Positions 18,741-28,695 of a stretch of DNA of 64,000 nt are shown in pieces (position 1 is the stretch's first letter; every line of letters starts with the position of its first letter). The translations under genes and the position numbers were made by a program. Under the pieces are notes generated by a model. The model was not told where the DNA came from. It made no database searches and worked only from the letters and a program-made list of their open reading frames with translations. The DNA comes from Comamonas terrigena NBRC 13299 (lineage in GTDB: Bacteria > Pseudomonadota > Gammaproteobacteria > Burkholderiales > Burkholderiaceae_C): positions 4,297,001 through 4,361,000 of the forward strand of contig NZ_AP019749.1 of assembly GCF_006740045.1 (NCBI RefSeq). Reading direction: 5' to 3'.

Positions 18741-18835
18741 AGAATTTTCGCTCTTTTTCGTTTTTAGTGCGCGTTTTTGCGCGAAATTTTGTTTCGCTTC
18801 TGCTCGTTACACGGCAAAAATTCACAATACGAAAA
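18741..18835 (-). promoter_or_regulatory. Candidate GlpR operator region upstream of glpD
   Basis: An AT-rich block (unusual here) with repeated TTTCG/CGAAA elements: TTTTCG at 18745 and 18755 (10-bp period), CGAAA at 18782, TTTCG at 18792, CGAAA at 18830. DeoR-family GlpR proteins bind repeated TTCG-type half sites, and glpR is in the cluster. The assignment is inferred. Confidence 0.5.
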
Positions 18836-18898
18836 AGAAACGGCGTCGCCACGCCGTACTGCGGGCAGGGCTGCCCCTGGCACACGCCCTGCTTGGCG

Positions 18899-18929
18899 CT
18901 GCTGCCTGCCCAGGGTGCGCAGGCAGCAG
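18899..18929 (-). terminator. Hairpin downstream of glpV
   Basis: An 11-bp perfect stem CTGCTGCCTGC / GCAGGCAGCAG with a 9-nt loop, 6 nt after the glpV stop on the minus strand. No U tract follows, so it may protect the 3' end or attenuate rather than terminate outright. Confidence 0.5.
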
Positions 18930-18935
18930 ACCCAC

Positions 18936-20669
18936 TCAACGCACCTTGCCGTTCTTCCAGGCGTTCAGCAGGCTGTCGTAGGCAATGGTTTCGCCCTTGG
19001 GCTTTTCATTGGCCAGCTTCTTCCACGGCGCATGCTGGTCGCTGAGCCACTTGGCCGGGTCCCCCTTGGGGTTAAGCTTGGGCGCGCACTGGGCCATGCC
19101 GGCGCGCTGCAGGCGGGCCATCACCTGGTCCATTTCCTCCGCCAGCGTGTCCATGGCCGCCTGGGGCGTCTTTTCCCCCGTCACGGCCTGGGCCACATTC
19201 TTCCACCACAGCTGGGCCAGCTTGGGGTAGTCGGGCACGTTGTTGCCGGTGGGCGTCCAGGCCACGCGGGCCGGGCTGCGGTAGAACTCCACCAGCCCGC
19301 CCAGCTTGGGCGCCATGTCGGTCATGGCCTTGGAGCGGATGTCGGATTCCCGGATCGGTGTTAGCCCCACGATGGTCTTCTTCAGGCTCGTGGTCTTGGC
19401 CGTCACAAACTGTGCATACAGCCAGGCAGCGGCCGTGCGGTTGGCGTCATGGTTCTTGAAGAAGGTCCAGCTGCCCACGTCCTGGTAGCCGTTCTGCATG
19501 CCCTGCTTCCAGTACGGGCCGTTGGGGCCGGGCGCCATGCGCCACTTGGGCGAGCCATCGGCGTTCACCACCGGCAGGCCCGGCTTGGTCATGTCGGCGG
19601 TGAAGCCGGTGTACCAGAAGATCTGCTGCGCAATATGGCCCTGGGCCGGCACGGGGCCGGATTCGCCAAAGGTCATGCCCATGGCCTCCTTGGGCGCGTA
19701 CTTCTTCATCCAGTCCACGTACTTGGTCAGCGCATAGACCGCGGCCGGCGAATTGGTGGCCCCGCCACGCGAGACCGAGGCACCCACCGGCGTGCACTTG
19801 TCATCCGCCACGCGGATGCCCCACTCGTCCACCGGCATGCCGTTGGGAATGCCCTTGTCGGCCGAGCCGGCCATGGACAGCCAGGCATCGGTGAAGCGCC
19901 AGCCCAGCGACGGGTCCTTCTTGCCGTAGTCCATGTGGCCATAGATGGGCTTGCCATCGATGGTCTTCACATCGTTGGTGAAGAATTCGGCAATGTCTTC
20001 ATAGGCACTCCAGTTCAGCGGCACGCCCAAGTCGTAGCCGTACTTGGCCTTGAACTTGTCCTTCAGGTCCTTGCGCTCGAACAGATCGGCGCGGAACCAG
20101 TACAGATTGGCGAACTGCTGGTCGGGCAGCTGGTAGACCTTGCCGTCCGGGGCGGTGGTGAAGCTGATGCCGATGAAGTCCTTCAGGTCCAGGCCGGGAT
20201 TGGTCCACTCCTTGCCGGCCCCGCCCATGTAGTCGGTCAGGTTCATGATCTTGCCGTAGCGGTAGTGCGTACCGATCAGGTCGGAATCCGAGATCCAGCC
20301 GTCGTAGATGCTCTTGCCCGACTGCATGGAGGTCTGCAGCTTCTCCACCACATCGCCTTCCTGGATCAGGTCGTGCGTCACCTTGATGCCGGTGATTTCG
20401 GTGAAGGCCTTGGCCAGCGTCTTGCTTTCGTATTCGTGCGTGGTGATGGTTTCGGACACCACGGCGATCTCTTTCACCCCCTTGGCCTGCAGCTTCTTGG
20501 CCGCCTCGATGAACCACTTCATCTCGGCCATCTGCTGGTCCTTGCTCAAGGTGCTGGGCTGGAATTCGTTGTCCACCCATTTCTTGGCCTCGGCTTCACC
20601 GGCCCAGGCGGAATGGCCTGCTACCAGTGCCGCAGCGGCAAAGGCAATGGCCCGAAATTGCACGTTCAT
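18936..20669 (-). CDS. glpV: Glycerol ABC transporter substrate-binding protein
   Basis: A 577-residue periplasmic binding protein of the extracellular solute-binding family 1. A Sec signal peptide (MNVQFRAIAFAAAALVAGHSAWAG) is visible; the ATG at 20669 starts it exactly. The mature part contains KTLAKAFTEITGIKVTHDLIQEGDVVEKLQ, typical of this fold. It is longer than usual sugar-binding proteins, as in the Rhizobium GlpV. With glpSTPQU it delivers glycerol to the importer. It sits 130 bp after glpU, which contrasts with the tight packing upstream. Confidence 0.9.
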   Translation of the reverse strand: MNVQFRAIAFAAAALVAGHSAWAGEAEAKKWVDNEFQPSTLSKDQQMAEMKWFIEAAKKLQAKGVKEIAVVSETITTHEYESKTLAKAFTEITGIKVTHDLIQEGDVVEKLQTSMQSGKSIYDGWISDSDLIGTHYRYGKIMNLTDYMGGAGKEWTNPGLDLKDFIGISFTTAPDGKVYQLPDQQFANLYWFRADLFERKDLKDKFKAKYGYDLGVPLNWSAYEDIAEFFTNDVKTIDGKPIYGHMDYGKKDPSLGWRFTDAWLSMAGSADKGIPNGMPVDEWGIRVADDKCTPVGASVSRGGATNSPAAVYALTKYVDWMKKYAPKEAMGMTFGESGPVPAQGHIAQQIFWYTGFTADMTKPGLPVVNADGSPKWRMAPGPNGPYWKQGMQNGYQDVGSWTFFKNHDANRTAAAWLYAQFVTAKTTSLKKTIVGLTPIRESDIRSKAMTDMAPKLGGLVEFYRSPARVAWTPTGNNVPDYPKLAQLWWKNVAQAVTGEKTPQAAMDTLAEEMDQVMARLQRAGMAQCAPKLNPKGDPAKWLSDQHAPWKKLANEKPKGETIAYDSLLNAWKNGKVR

Positions 20670-20799
20670 AGCTGTCTCCTGTTGGTGTGTTTGCAAGCGC
20701 TCCCCGCCGTCACATGGATCCCGGCCACGGGGGAGGATCGGGCCAGACCTGTTCGCTGGGCAGCGGCGCCGCACCCGCAGCGCCTCTGCCACCATCCCG

Positions 20800-21108
20800 T
20801 CAGCCTTTGCGCATCACCAGCGCCAGCACCAGCATGGACAGCACAAAGCTGATCCACACCGAAGGCTCCTGCTCCAGCCCGAACCACTGCACCATCTTCT
20901 CGCCCAGCCCCACCCATGCCAGGTTGATGTAGGCCGCCAGCAGCAGGCCGATGAAGAGGCGGTCCCCGCGCGTGGTTTCGATCGGCAGCCAGCCTTTGCG
21001 CTGCACCGTGGGGCTGCGGATTTCCCACACCGTCATGCCCACCAGCATCAGCGCGATGCAGCTAAAAAATACGGCCACCGGGGTGGTCCAGACCATCCAA
21101 CTGAACAT
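20800..21108 (-). CDS. glpU: Small membrane protein, DUF2160, GlpU-like
   Basis: A 102-residue protein with three hydrophobic segments (VAVFFSCIALMLVGMTVW, LFIGLLLAAYINLAWVGL, WISFVLSMLVLALVM). It corresponds to DUF2160 and to the small membrane protein encoded between permease and binding-protein genes in glycerol ABC operons (glpSTPQUV in Rhizobium). Its role is unknown; a subunit accessory to the permease is an inference. ATG at 21108, 17 bp after the glpQ stop. Confidence 0.88.
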   Translation of the reverse strand: MFSWMVWTTPVAVFFSCIALMLVGMTVWEIRSPTVQRKGWLPIETTRGDRLFIGLLLAAYINLAWVGLGEKMVQWFGLEQEPSVWISFVLSMLVLALVMRKG

Positions 21109-21125
21109 AGGGGTCTCCCACCGCG

Positions 21126-21930
21126 TTACACGCGGCCCATGGCAAAGCCTTTGGCGATGTAGTGGCGCACGAACCAGATCACCACCGCCCCCGGCAGGAT
21201 GGTGAGCACTCCCGCCGCCGCCAGCGTGGCCCAGTCCATGCCCGAGGCGCTCACGGTGCGCGTCATCGTGGCCACGATGGGCTTGGCATTCACGCTGGTC
21301 AGCGTGCGCGCCAGCAGCAGCTCCACCCAGCTGAACATGAAGCAGAAGAACGCCGCCACCCCCACCCCGGCCTTGATCAGCGGCAGAAAGATGGTGAGGA
21401 AAAAGCGCGGGAAGCTGTAGCCGTCGATATAGGCCGTCTCGTCGATCTCGCGCGGAATGCCGCTCATGAAACCTTCCAGAATCCACACCGCCAGCGGCAC
21501 GTTGAACAGCAGGTGCGCCAGCGCCACCGCGATGTGCGTGTCCATCAGCCCCATGGTGGTGTAGAGCTGGAAGAACGGCAGCAGGAACACGGCCGGCGGC
21601 GTCATGCGGTTGGTCAGCAGCCAGAAGAATACATGCTTGTCGCCCAGGAAGCGGTAGCGCGAGAAGGCGTAGGCCGCCGGCAGTGCCACCGTCAGCGCGA
21701 TCACCGTGTTGATGGCCACGTAGATCATGCTGTTGATGTAGCCCGAATACCAGGACGGGTCGGTGAAGATGGTGCGGTAATTGCCCCAGGTGAAGTGCTG
21801 CGGCCACAGCGTGAAGCTGGCCACGATCTCTTCATTGGTCTTGAAGCTCATGTTGACCATCCAGTAGATGGGCAGCACGGCAAACACCAGGTACAGGACC
21901 AGAAAGATGCTGCGCTTGTGGAAACGGCGT

Positions 21931-21938
<8 letters not shown>
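21126..21938 (-). CDS. glpQ: Glycerol ABC transporter permease
   Basis: A 270-residue MalG-type inner-membrane permease with six predicted helices. The EAA loop for ATPase docking reads MSGIPREIDETAYIDGYSFPRFFLTIFLPLIKAGV. The ATG at 21938 has GGAGG six nt upstream and gives MNERRFHKRSIFLVLYL. It overlaps the end of glpP by 8 nt. This glpQ is the ABC permease of the Rhizobium nomenclature, not the E. coli glycerophosphodiesterase. Confidence 0.93.
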
Positions 21939-22820
<882 letters not shown>

Positions 22821-22824
<4 letters not shown>

Positions 22825-23906
22825 GCCAGCAGCTCCTCATTGCGGTAGTAGCATGTGTGCGGCCCCACCAGCTGCAGCCAGACTCCCTGCCCCACGGCCG
22901 GCAGCGGCGTGCCGATGGCAAAACGGGCTTTCAGCGTGTGGCCGTCGATGCCGGCGGTCAGCATCAAATGGGTGCCCACGTCCTGCACCCGCTGGACCTG
23001 TGCCGGTACCGCACCGGCCGCGTCCGGCAGGGCCAGGCGCAGGTATTCCGGCCGCACGCCCAGCTGCAGCGGCGCACCGTCGGCCAGCTGCGCCTGCAGC
23101 GCAGGCGCCACCGGCATGCGGCGCGCTCCCACCCACAGTGCACCATCCCGGCACTGCACGGGCAGAAAATTCATGCCCGGCGAACCGATGAAGTGCCCCA
23201 CAAAGGCATGGCGCGGGTGTTCGAACAGCGCGTCGGGAGCCCCCACCTGCATCACCCGGCCGCGCGACATCACCACCACCTGCTCGGCAAAGGTCAACGC
23301 CTCGACCTGGTCGTGGGTCACATAGATCAGCGTGAGCCTGAGCTCCTGGTGGATCTGCTTGAGCTTGCGGCGCAGCTGCCATTTGAGGTGCGGATCGATC
23401 ACCGTCAGCGGCTCGTCAAACAGCACGGCGGCCACATCGGCGCGCACCAGACCCCGTCCCAGCGAAATCTTCTGCTTGGCATCGGCCGACAGATTGGCGG
23501 CACGCTGGTTCAGCTGGCCGCTCATCTCCAGCATCTCCGCGATGACGCCCACGCGCTGGCGGATCTCGACCTCGGGCACCTTGCGGTTGCGCAGCGGGAA
23601 CGCCAGGTTCTCGGCCACCGTCATGGTGTCGTAGATCACCGGAAACTGGAACACCTGGGCGATGTTGCGCTGCTGCGGGCTGTCCTGCGTGACGTCGCGA
23701 CCATCGAACAGCACCTTGCCATGCGACGGCGTCAGCAAGCCCGACATGATGTTCAGCAACGTGGTCTTGCCGCAGCCCGACGGGCCCAGCAACGCGTAGG
23801 CCCCGCCATCGGCGAACTCCATCTGCAGCGGCAGCAGGGCGTAGTCGCTGTCCTGCTGCGGACGGGGCCGGTAGGCATGGGCCAGATCCAGGGTAATGCG
23901 TGCCAT
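22821..23906 (-). CDS. glpT: Glycerol ABC transporter ATPase with degenerate signature motif
   Basis: A 361-residue ABC ATPase with C-terminal OB-like (MalK/UgpC) domain. Walker A GPSGCGKTTLLNIM (~39-52), Q-loop AQVFQFP, Walker B AVLFDEPL and H-loop YVTHDQVEAL are intact. The ABC signature, normally LSGGQ, reads NLSADAKQKISLGRGLV and is degenerate. Since its partner GlpS has the weak H-loop, the two defects fall in the same composite site. The gene lies 3 bp after the glpS stop. Confidence 0.93.
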
Positions 23907-23909
23907 GGT

Positions 23910-25010
23910 TCAGCCTCCCGCCTCGGACACCGGCAGCTGCAGCAGGGCACCGCCTTGGCCGCCTGGCAATTCACGCTCGAAGATATAGCAGTCCAGCGGC
24001 GACAGATAGACGCTGACAGGCTGATTGAGTCCGACCTTGTGCACCCCGGTCAGCTGCGCCACCCAGTCCCCCCAGGGCAGCTGCACGTGCACAAAGGTGT
24101 CGGAGCCCGAAATCTCCGCCAGGTGCACCAGCCCCTGCAGCGCCACATCGCCGGGCCTCGCCTGCAGTGCCAGGGCACTGGCACGCACTCCCAGCATGGC
24201 CGACCCTGCGGGCTGGCGCAGCGGCTGGGGCAGCGCCAGCCGGGTACCGTCCGGCAAGGCGATCTGTTGCCCGCCGCCCTCCACCTCCACGGCCACCAGA
24301 TTCATCGGCGGATCGCTGAAGGCCCGCGCCACCCGCAGCGACAGCGGGGCATGGAAGACCTGGGCCGTGGGCCCGTACTGCAGCAGCTCGCCGGCATCCA
24401 GCACCGCGGTATAGCCCCCCAGCAGCAGGGCTTCTCCCGGTTCGGTGGTGGCATAGACCACGGTAGACCGGCCCGCGTCAAACAGCTGGGTCAGCTCGTC
24501 GCGCAGGCCTTCGCGCAGCTTGTAGTCCAGGTTCACCAGGGGCTCGTCCAGCAGCATCAGCGGCGCATCCTTGGCCAGGGCACGGGCCAGCGCCACACGC
24601 TGCTGCTGGCCGCCCGACAATTCGGCCGGCAGCCGGTCCAGGAACATGTCGATGTGCAGGCGCTGGGCCAGCGCGCGCACCTTGCGGTCAATATCCTGGT
24701 CTCCGCGCAGCTTCAGTGGAGAGGCGATGTTGTCCGCCACCGTCATCGACGGGTAGTTGATGAACTGCTGGTAGACCATGGCCACATTGCGCTGGCGCAC
24801 CGGCATGCCGGTCACATCCCGGCCATCCACCCGCACGCGACCGCTGGTCGGCGCATCCAGCCCGGCCATGATGCGCATCAGGCTGGTCTTGCCGGCCTGG
24901 GTGGCGCCCAGCAGCACGGTCACGGCAGCGCTTTGCAATGCCAGGTTCAGCGGGTAGAGCCACGTCTGCCCCCCGACACGTTGCGCCACGTTCTCCAGCT
25001 CCAGCTGCAT
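23910..25010 (-). CDS. glpS: Glycerol ABC transporter ATPase with degenerate H-loop
   Basis: A 366-residue ABC ATPase with C-terminal regulatory domain, first gene of glpSTPQUV. Walker A is the unusual GATQAGKTSLMRIM, Q-loop MVYQQF, the signature LSGGQQQRVALARAL is perfect, and Walker B is LMLLDEPLVNLD. The switch histidine is replaced: the stretch equivalent to YVTHD reads YATTEPGEALLL. The ATG at 25010 follows GAGAGGTGGCG. A divergent 234-bp region with TTCG repeats separates it from glpR. Confidence 0.93.
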   Translation of the reverse strand: MQLELENVAQRVGGQTWLYPLNLALQSAAVTVLLGATQAGKTSLMRIMAGLDAPTSGRVRVDGRDVTGMPVRQRNVAMVYQQFINYPSMTVADNIASPLKLRGDQDIDRKVRALAQRLHIDMFLDRLPAELSGGQQQRVALARALAKDAPLMLLDEPLVNLDYKLREGLRDELTQLFDAGRSTVVYATTEPGEALLLGGYTAVLDAGELLQYGPTAQVFHAPLSLRVARAFSDPPMNLVAVEVEGGGQQIALPDGTRLALPQPLRQPAGSAMLGVRASALALQARPGDVALQGLVHLAEISGSDTFVHVQLPWGDWVAQLTGVHKVGLNQPVSVYLSPLDCYIFERELPGGQGGALLQLPVSEAGG

Positions 25011-25140
25011 CGCCACCTCTCTGCTCCGGCTGCGGAGCAAATGTGTACTTCCGTGTGATTGAAAGCCCTTGCTTGCTTTCGGATGGATGCATTTTAGTTC
25101 TTTTGTCTGCCGAACCCATAGAAAAATACCCTAGGCATGG

Positions 25141-25170
25141 TTCGTTTGACTTCGATGACCATAACGAAAC
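25141..25170. promoter_or_regulatory. Candidate GlpR operator between glpS and glpR
   Basis: TTCGTTTGAC-TTCGATGACC is a 10-bp-period direct repeat of TTCG, followed by ACGAAAC (inverted half site) at 25164-25170. The same arrangement occurs upstream of glpD. It lies in the divergent glpS/glpR control region and fits a DeoR-family operator; the assignment is inferred. Confidence 0.5.
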
Positions 25171-25244
25171 AAGCCGCAACACCCTGCTGTCTGCGCTATA
25201 AAGTGCTGCATCTGCCCGTTTCCCAACCTTTGCCCTTTTGCGCC

Positions 25245-26015
25245 GTGAACTCCAACCCCCGCCAACTGCAGCTGCTCGAAGAAGTCCGACAACGCCAATC
25301 CGCCACGGTGGAGCAACTGGCCGACATCCTGGGGGTCACGCTGCAGACCGTGCGCCGGGATGTGCAGAAGATGGCCGACATGGGCCTGCTGGTGCGCTTT
25401 CACGGCGGCGTGCGCATGCCCAGCGCCACGGTGGAGAACATTGCCCACCCGCAGCGCCAGACCATGCATGCCGAAGGCAAAGCCCGCATCGCCCAGGCCA
25501 TTGCCCAGGCCATTCCCAATGGCTGCTCGCTGATCCTGAACATCGGCACCACGACGGAGGCCGTGGCCAAGGCCCTGCTGCGCCACCAGGGCCTGCGCGT
25601 CATCACCAACAACCTGAACGTGGCGGCCATCCTCAGCAGCAATGCGGACTGTGAAGTCATCGTCGCCGGCGGCGTGGTGCGCACGCGAGACCGCGGCATC
25701 GTGGGCGAGGCGGCGGTGGATTTCATCCGCCAGTTCAAGGTGGACATTGCGGTGATCGGCATCTCCGCCATCGAGGCCGACGGCTCGCTGCGCGACTTCG
25801 ACCTGCGCGAGGTGAAGGTGGCGCAGACCATCATCCAGCAATCGCGCGAACTGTGGCTGGCGGCCGACCACAGCAAGTTCGACCGCCAGGCCATGGTGCA
25901 GATGGCCACGCTGCAGCAGGTGGACCGCCTGTTCACAGACGCACCGCCGCCCCCGCACTTCATTCCGCTGCTGGAGCAGGCCGAGGTGGAATACACCGTC
26001 GCCGACCAGGCCTGA
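25245..26015 (+). CDS. glpR: DeoR-family transcriptional regulator GlpR
   Basis: A 256-residue repressor. The N-terminal DeoR winged helix-turn-helix is RQLQLLEEVRQRQSATVEQLADILGVTLQTVRRDVQKMADMGLLVRFHGG (residues ~4-53) and the C-terminal sugar-phosphate-binding domain starts with NIGTTTEAVAKALL and includes DIAVIGISAIEADGSLRDFDLREV. Known GlpR proteins are induced by glycerol-3-phosphate. GTG at 25245 is chosen because it begins the family N-terminus NSNPRQLQLL; an ATG at 25155 in frame is an alternative giving a 30-residue extension. Flanking glpS and glpK make the role secure. Confidence 0.9.
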   Translation: MNSNPRQLQLLEEVRQRQSATVEQLADILGVTLQTVRRDVQKMADMGLLVRFHGGVRMPSATVENIAHPQRQTMHAEGKARIAQAIAQAIPNGCSLILNIGTTTEAVAKALLRHQGLRVITNNLNVAAILSSNADCEVIVAGGVVRTRDRGIVGEAAVDFIRQFKVDIAVIGISAIEADGSLRDFDLREVKVAQTIIQQSRELWLAADHSKFDRQAMVQMATLQQVDRLFTDAPPPPHFIPLLEQAEVEYTVADQA

Positions 26016-26116
26016 GCACGTTCTGCCCCCCGCCCTGGCAGCGCCTTGCGCGCCAGCGGCATTCCTGCGGGCGGCACCTATCCGCCGGCCGTAGTTTCTG
26101 ACCTATCCTTCCCCCC

Positions 26117-27622
26117 ATGACGACCTATCTGCTTGCCTTGGACCAGGGCACATCCAGTTCCCGCTCCATCGTGTTCGATGCGCAAGGCCGCATCGTGGCT
26201 TCGGCCCAGCTGGAGCTGCCCCAGATCTACCCGCGTCCGGGCTGGGTGGAGCACGACCCGCGCGAAATCTGGCGCACCCAGCTTTCCACCGCCCGGGAAG
26301 CACTGGCCAAGGCCGGCCTCACGGCCCGTGACATCCGCGCCGTGGGCATCACCAACCAGCGTGAAACCACCGTGGTGTGGAACCGCAAGACCGGCGCCCC
26401 CATCCACCATGCCATCGTCTGGCAGGACCGCCGTGCCGAGCCCATCTGTGCCGCGCTGCGCGAAGCCGGCATGGCCGACACCATCCAGCAAAAGACCGGT
26501 CTGCTGATCGACGCCTACTTCTCCGGCAGCAAGCTGCAATGGCTGCTGGACCACGTGCCCGGCGCCCGCGCCGCGGCCGACGCCGGCGACCTGGCCTTCG
26601 GCACCGTGGACAGCTGGCTGATCTGGCAGCTCACCGGCGGCCGGCGCCATGTGACCGATGTCAGCAACGCCAGCCGCACCATGCTGTTCAACGTCCACAC
26701 CAACCAGTGGGACACCGATCTGCTGGCCGCGCTGCGCATTCCCCGCAGCCTGCTGCCCGAAGTGCTGCCCTCCGCAGCCGACTTCGGCCACACGGCCTCC
26801 GACATCCTGGGCGGCGAGATTGCCATCGGCGGCGTGGCCGGCGACCAGCAAAGCGCCCTCTTCGGCCAGGCCTGCTTCACGGCCGGCATGGCCAAGAACA
26901 CCTATGGCACCGGCTGCTTCATGCTGATGCACACCGGCAGCCAGTTCCAGACCTCGGCCAACGGCCTGCTGACCACCTCTGCCGCACAGGCCAGCACCCA
27001 GCCCCAGTTTGCGCTGGAAGGCAGCGTGTTCGTGGGCGGCGCGGTGGTGCAGTGGCTGCGCGACGGCCTGCGCGCCATCGAACACAGCGGCCAGGTGCAG
27101 CAGCTGGCCGAAAGCGTGCCCGACAGCGGCGGCGTGATGATGGTGCCCGCCTTCACCGGCCTGGGTGCCCCGTACTGGAAGCCCGACGCCCGCGGCACCA
27201 TCACCGGCCTGACGCGCGGCAGCACCATCGCCCACATCGCCCGCGCGGCGCTGGAATCCATTGCCTACCAGAGCGCGGCCCTGCTGCAGGCCATGAGCCG
27301 CGACGCGGTGGCCAATGGCGGTGCGGCAGTGAGCGAGCTGCGCGTGGACGGCGGGGCCTGTGTGAACAACCTGCTGATGCAGTTCCAGGCCGACCTGCTG
27401 GGCATTCCCGTGGTGCGCCCCGCCTGCGTGGAAACCACCGCGCTGGGAGCGGCCTACCTGGCCGGTCTGTCCACCGGCGTGTACCAGAGCACCGAAGAGC
27501 TGTCGGCCCTGTGGAAGGCGGAGCGCCGCTTTGTGCCCACCCTGGAGCATGACCGCGCCCAGGAGCTGATGGCACGCTGGGAGCACGCGGTGGCACAGAC
27601 GGCACTGCCCCACCCGGCCTGA
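26117..27622 (+). CDS. glpK: Glycerol kinase
   Basis: A 501-residue FGGY-family kinase phosphorylating glycerol to sn-glycerol-3-phosphate with ATP. It has [16 protein letters not shown] at 6-21, WQDRRAEP, the FGGY signature region [20 protein letters not shown], and the C-terminal ATP site [23 protein letters not shown]. Length equals E. coli GlpK. It follows glpR by 101 bp on the plus strand and completes the pathway with the importer and GlpD; no glpF facilitator gene is in the window. Confidence 0.97.
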   Translation: MTTYLLALDQGTSSSRSIVFDAQGRIVASAQLELPQIYPRPGWVEHDPREIWRTQLSTAREALAKAGLTARDIRAVGITNQRETTVVWNRKTGAPIHHAIVWQDRRAEPICAALREAGMADTIQQKTGLLIDAYFSGSKLQWLLDHVPGARAAADAGDLAFGTVDSWLIWQLTGGRRHVTDVSNASRTMLFNVHTNQWDTDLLAALRIPRSLLPEVLPSAADFGHTASDILGGEIAIGGVAGDQQSALFGQACFTAGMAKNTYGTGCFMLMHTGSQFQTSANGLLTTSAAQASTQPQFALEGSVFVGGAVVQWLRDGLRAIEHSGQVQQLAESVPDSGGVMMVPAFTGLGAPYWKPDARGTITGLTRGSTIAHIARAALESIAYQSAALLQAMSRDAVANGGAAVSELRVDGGACVNNLLMQFQADLLGIPVVRPACVETTALGAAYLAGLSTGVYQSTEELSALWKAERRFVPTLEHDRAQELMARWEHAVAQTALPHPA

Positions 27623-27739
27623 TTCACGCCTCCACCAGGCGCTGCCTGCCGCCTGTAACAGGCGTCCGCAAGGGATGGCACGACCAAGCCATTAAAGCCA
27701 TTGCGTGAATAGCGCCTGTTTTTGCCACACGCACCGCGC

Positions 27740-27745
27740 GACAAT
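27740..27745 (+). promoter_or_regulatory. GCGACAAT element upstream of proC
   Basis: GACAAT within GCGACAAT, 57 nt upstream of the proC ATG. Probable -10; the -35 is weak. Confidence 0.45.
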
Positions 27746-27802
27746 AGCGGATTAGGGCAAGCCCTTGGTCGGGGCGCTGCCCCTCGCTTTCCGGAGCCTT
27801 TC

Positions 27803-28633
27803 ATGACATCCCCCGCAACCCATCCCTCTTCCATCGCCTTCATCGGCGGCGGCAACATGGCCAGTGCCTTCATCGGCGGCCTGCTTGCCCAGGGCCTGCC
27901 CGCTGCCAGCATCACCGTGGTCGAGCCGTTCGAGGCGGCCCGCGATGCGCTGAAGGCCAAATTCGGTATCGACGCGCTGCCGGCCGCGACTGCCGCGCTG
28001 CAAGCCGCCGAACTGGTGGTCTGGGCCGTCAAGCCCCAGACCTTCAAGGACGCGGCCGCCGCCGCCAGCCCCTACACCCGCCACGCCCTGCACCTGAGCG
28101 TGGCCGCCGGCATCACCACCGACAGCATCGCCCAATGGCTGGGCACCGGCCGCATCGTGCGCGCCATGCCCAACACGCCCGCCCTGGTGGGCAAGGGCAT
28201 GACCGGCCTGTTCGCCCGCGCCGATGTGGACGGCGCCGGCTGCGCGCAGGTGGAAGCTGTGATCGGCACCACCGGCCAGTTCATGTGGGTGGAGCAGGAA
28301 AGCCACCTGGACGCCGTGACCGCACTGTCCGGCTCCGGCCCGGCCTATGTGTTCTTCTTCCTGGAAGCCATGACCCGTGCCGGCCAGGACATGGGTCTGA
28401 GCGAAGCCCAGGCCTACCAGATGGCCGTGGCCACCTTCCAGGGCGCCTCCGAGCTGGCCGCCCGCTCCGACGAACCCGCTGCCGTGCTGCGCGAGCGTGT
28501 GACCAGCAAGGGCGGCACCACCTTCGCGGCCATCACCCACATGCAGGACACGCAGGTGGCTGCGCACTTTGTGCAGGCCATGCGCAAGGCCGAAGCCCGC
28601 GCCCAGGAACTGGCGGCCGAATTCGGCCGTTGA
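27803..28633 (+). CDS. proC: Pyrroline-5-carboxylate reductase
   Basis: A 276-residue P5C reductase, the last step of proline synthesis, NAD(P)H dependent. The Rossmann motif is FIGGGNMASAFIGGLL (~14-29). The signature near the C-terminus is intact: DAVTALSGSGPAYVFFFLEAM, then LRERVTSKGGTTFAAITHMQ. The start at 27803 gives MTSPATHPSSIAFIGGG and has GGAG upstream; the open frame extends further upstream without similarity. A GCGACAAT element precedes it. Confidence 0.96.
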   Translation: MTSPATHPSSIAFIGGGNMASAFIGGLLAQGLPAASITVVEPFEAARDALKAKFGIDALPAATAALQAAELVVWAVKPQTFKDAAAAASPYTRHALHLSVAAGITTDSIAQWLGTGRIVRAMPNTPALVGKGMTGLFARADVDGAGCAQVEAVIGTTGQFMWVEQESHLDAVTALSGSGPAYVFFFLEAMTRAGQDMGLSEAQAYQMAVATFQGASELAARSDEPAAVLRERVTSKGGTTFAAITHMQDTQVAAHFVQAMRKAEARAQELAAEFGR

Positions 28634-28695
28634 GCCGGTGGTGTGCGTTGTGCGGTGGCCGCGGTCACCGTGCAGCGCCGCTGGCGTGAACGGCG

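Noticed and set aside
16904..19045. A 713-codon plus-strand frame opposite glpD
   Set aside because: It shadows glpD and the glpV end; no ribosome-binding site or family similarity.
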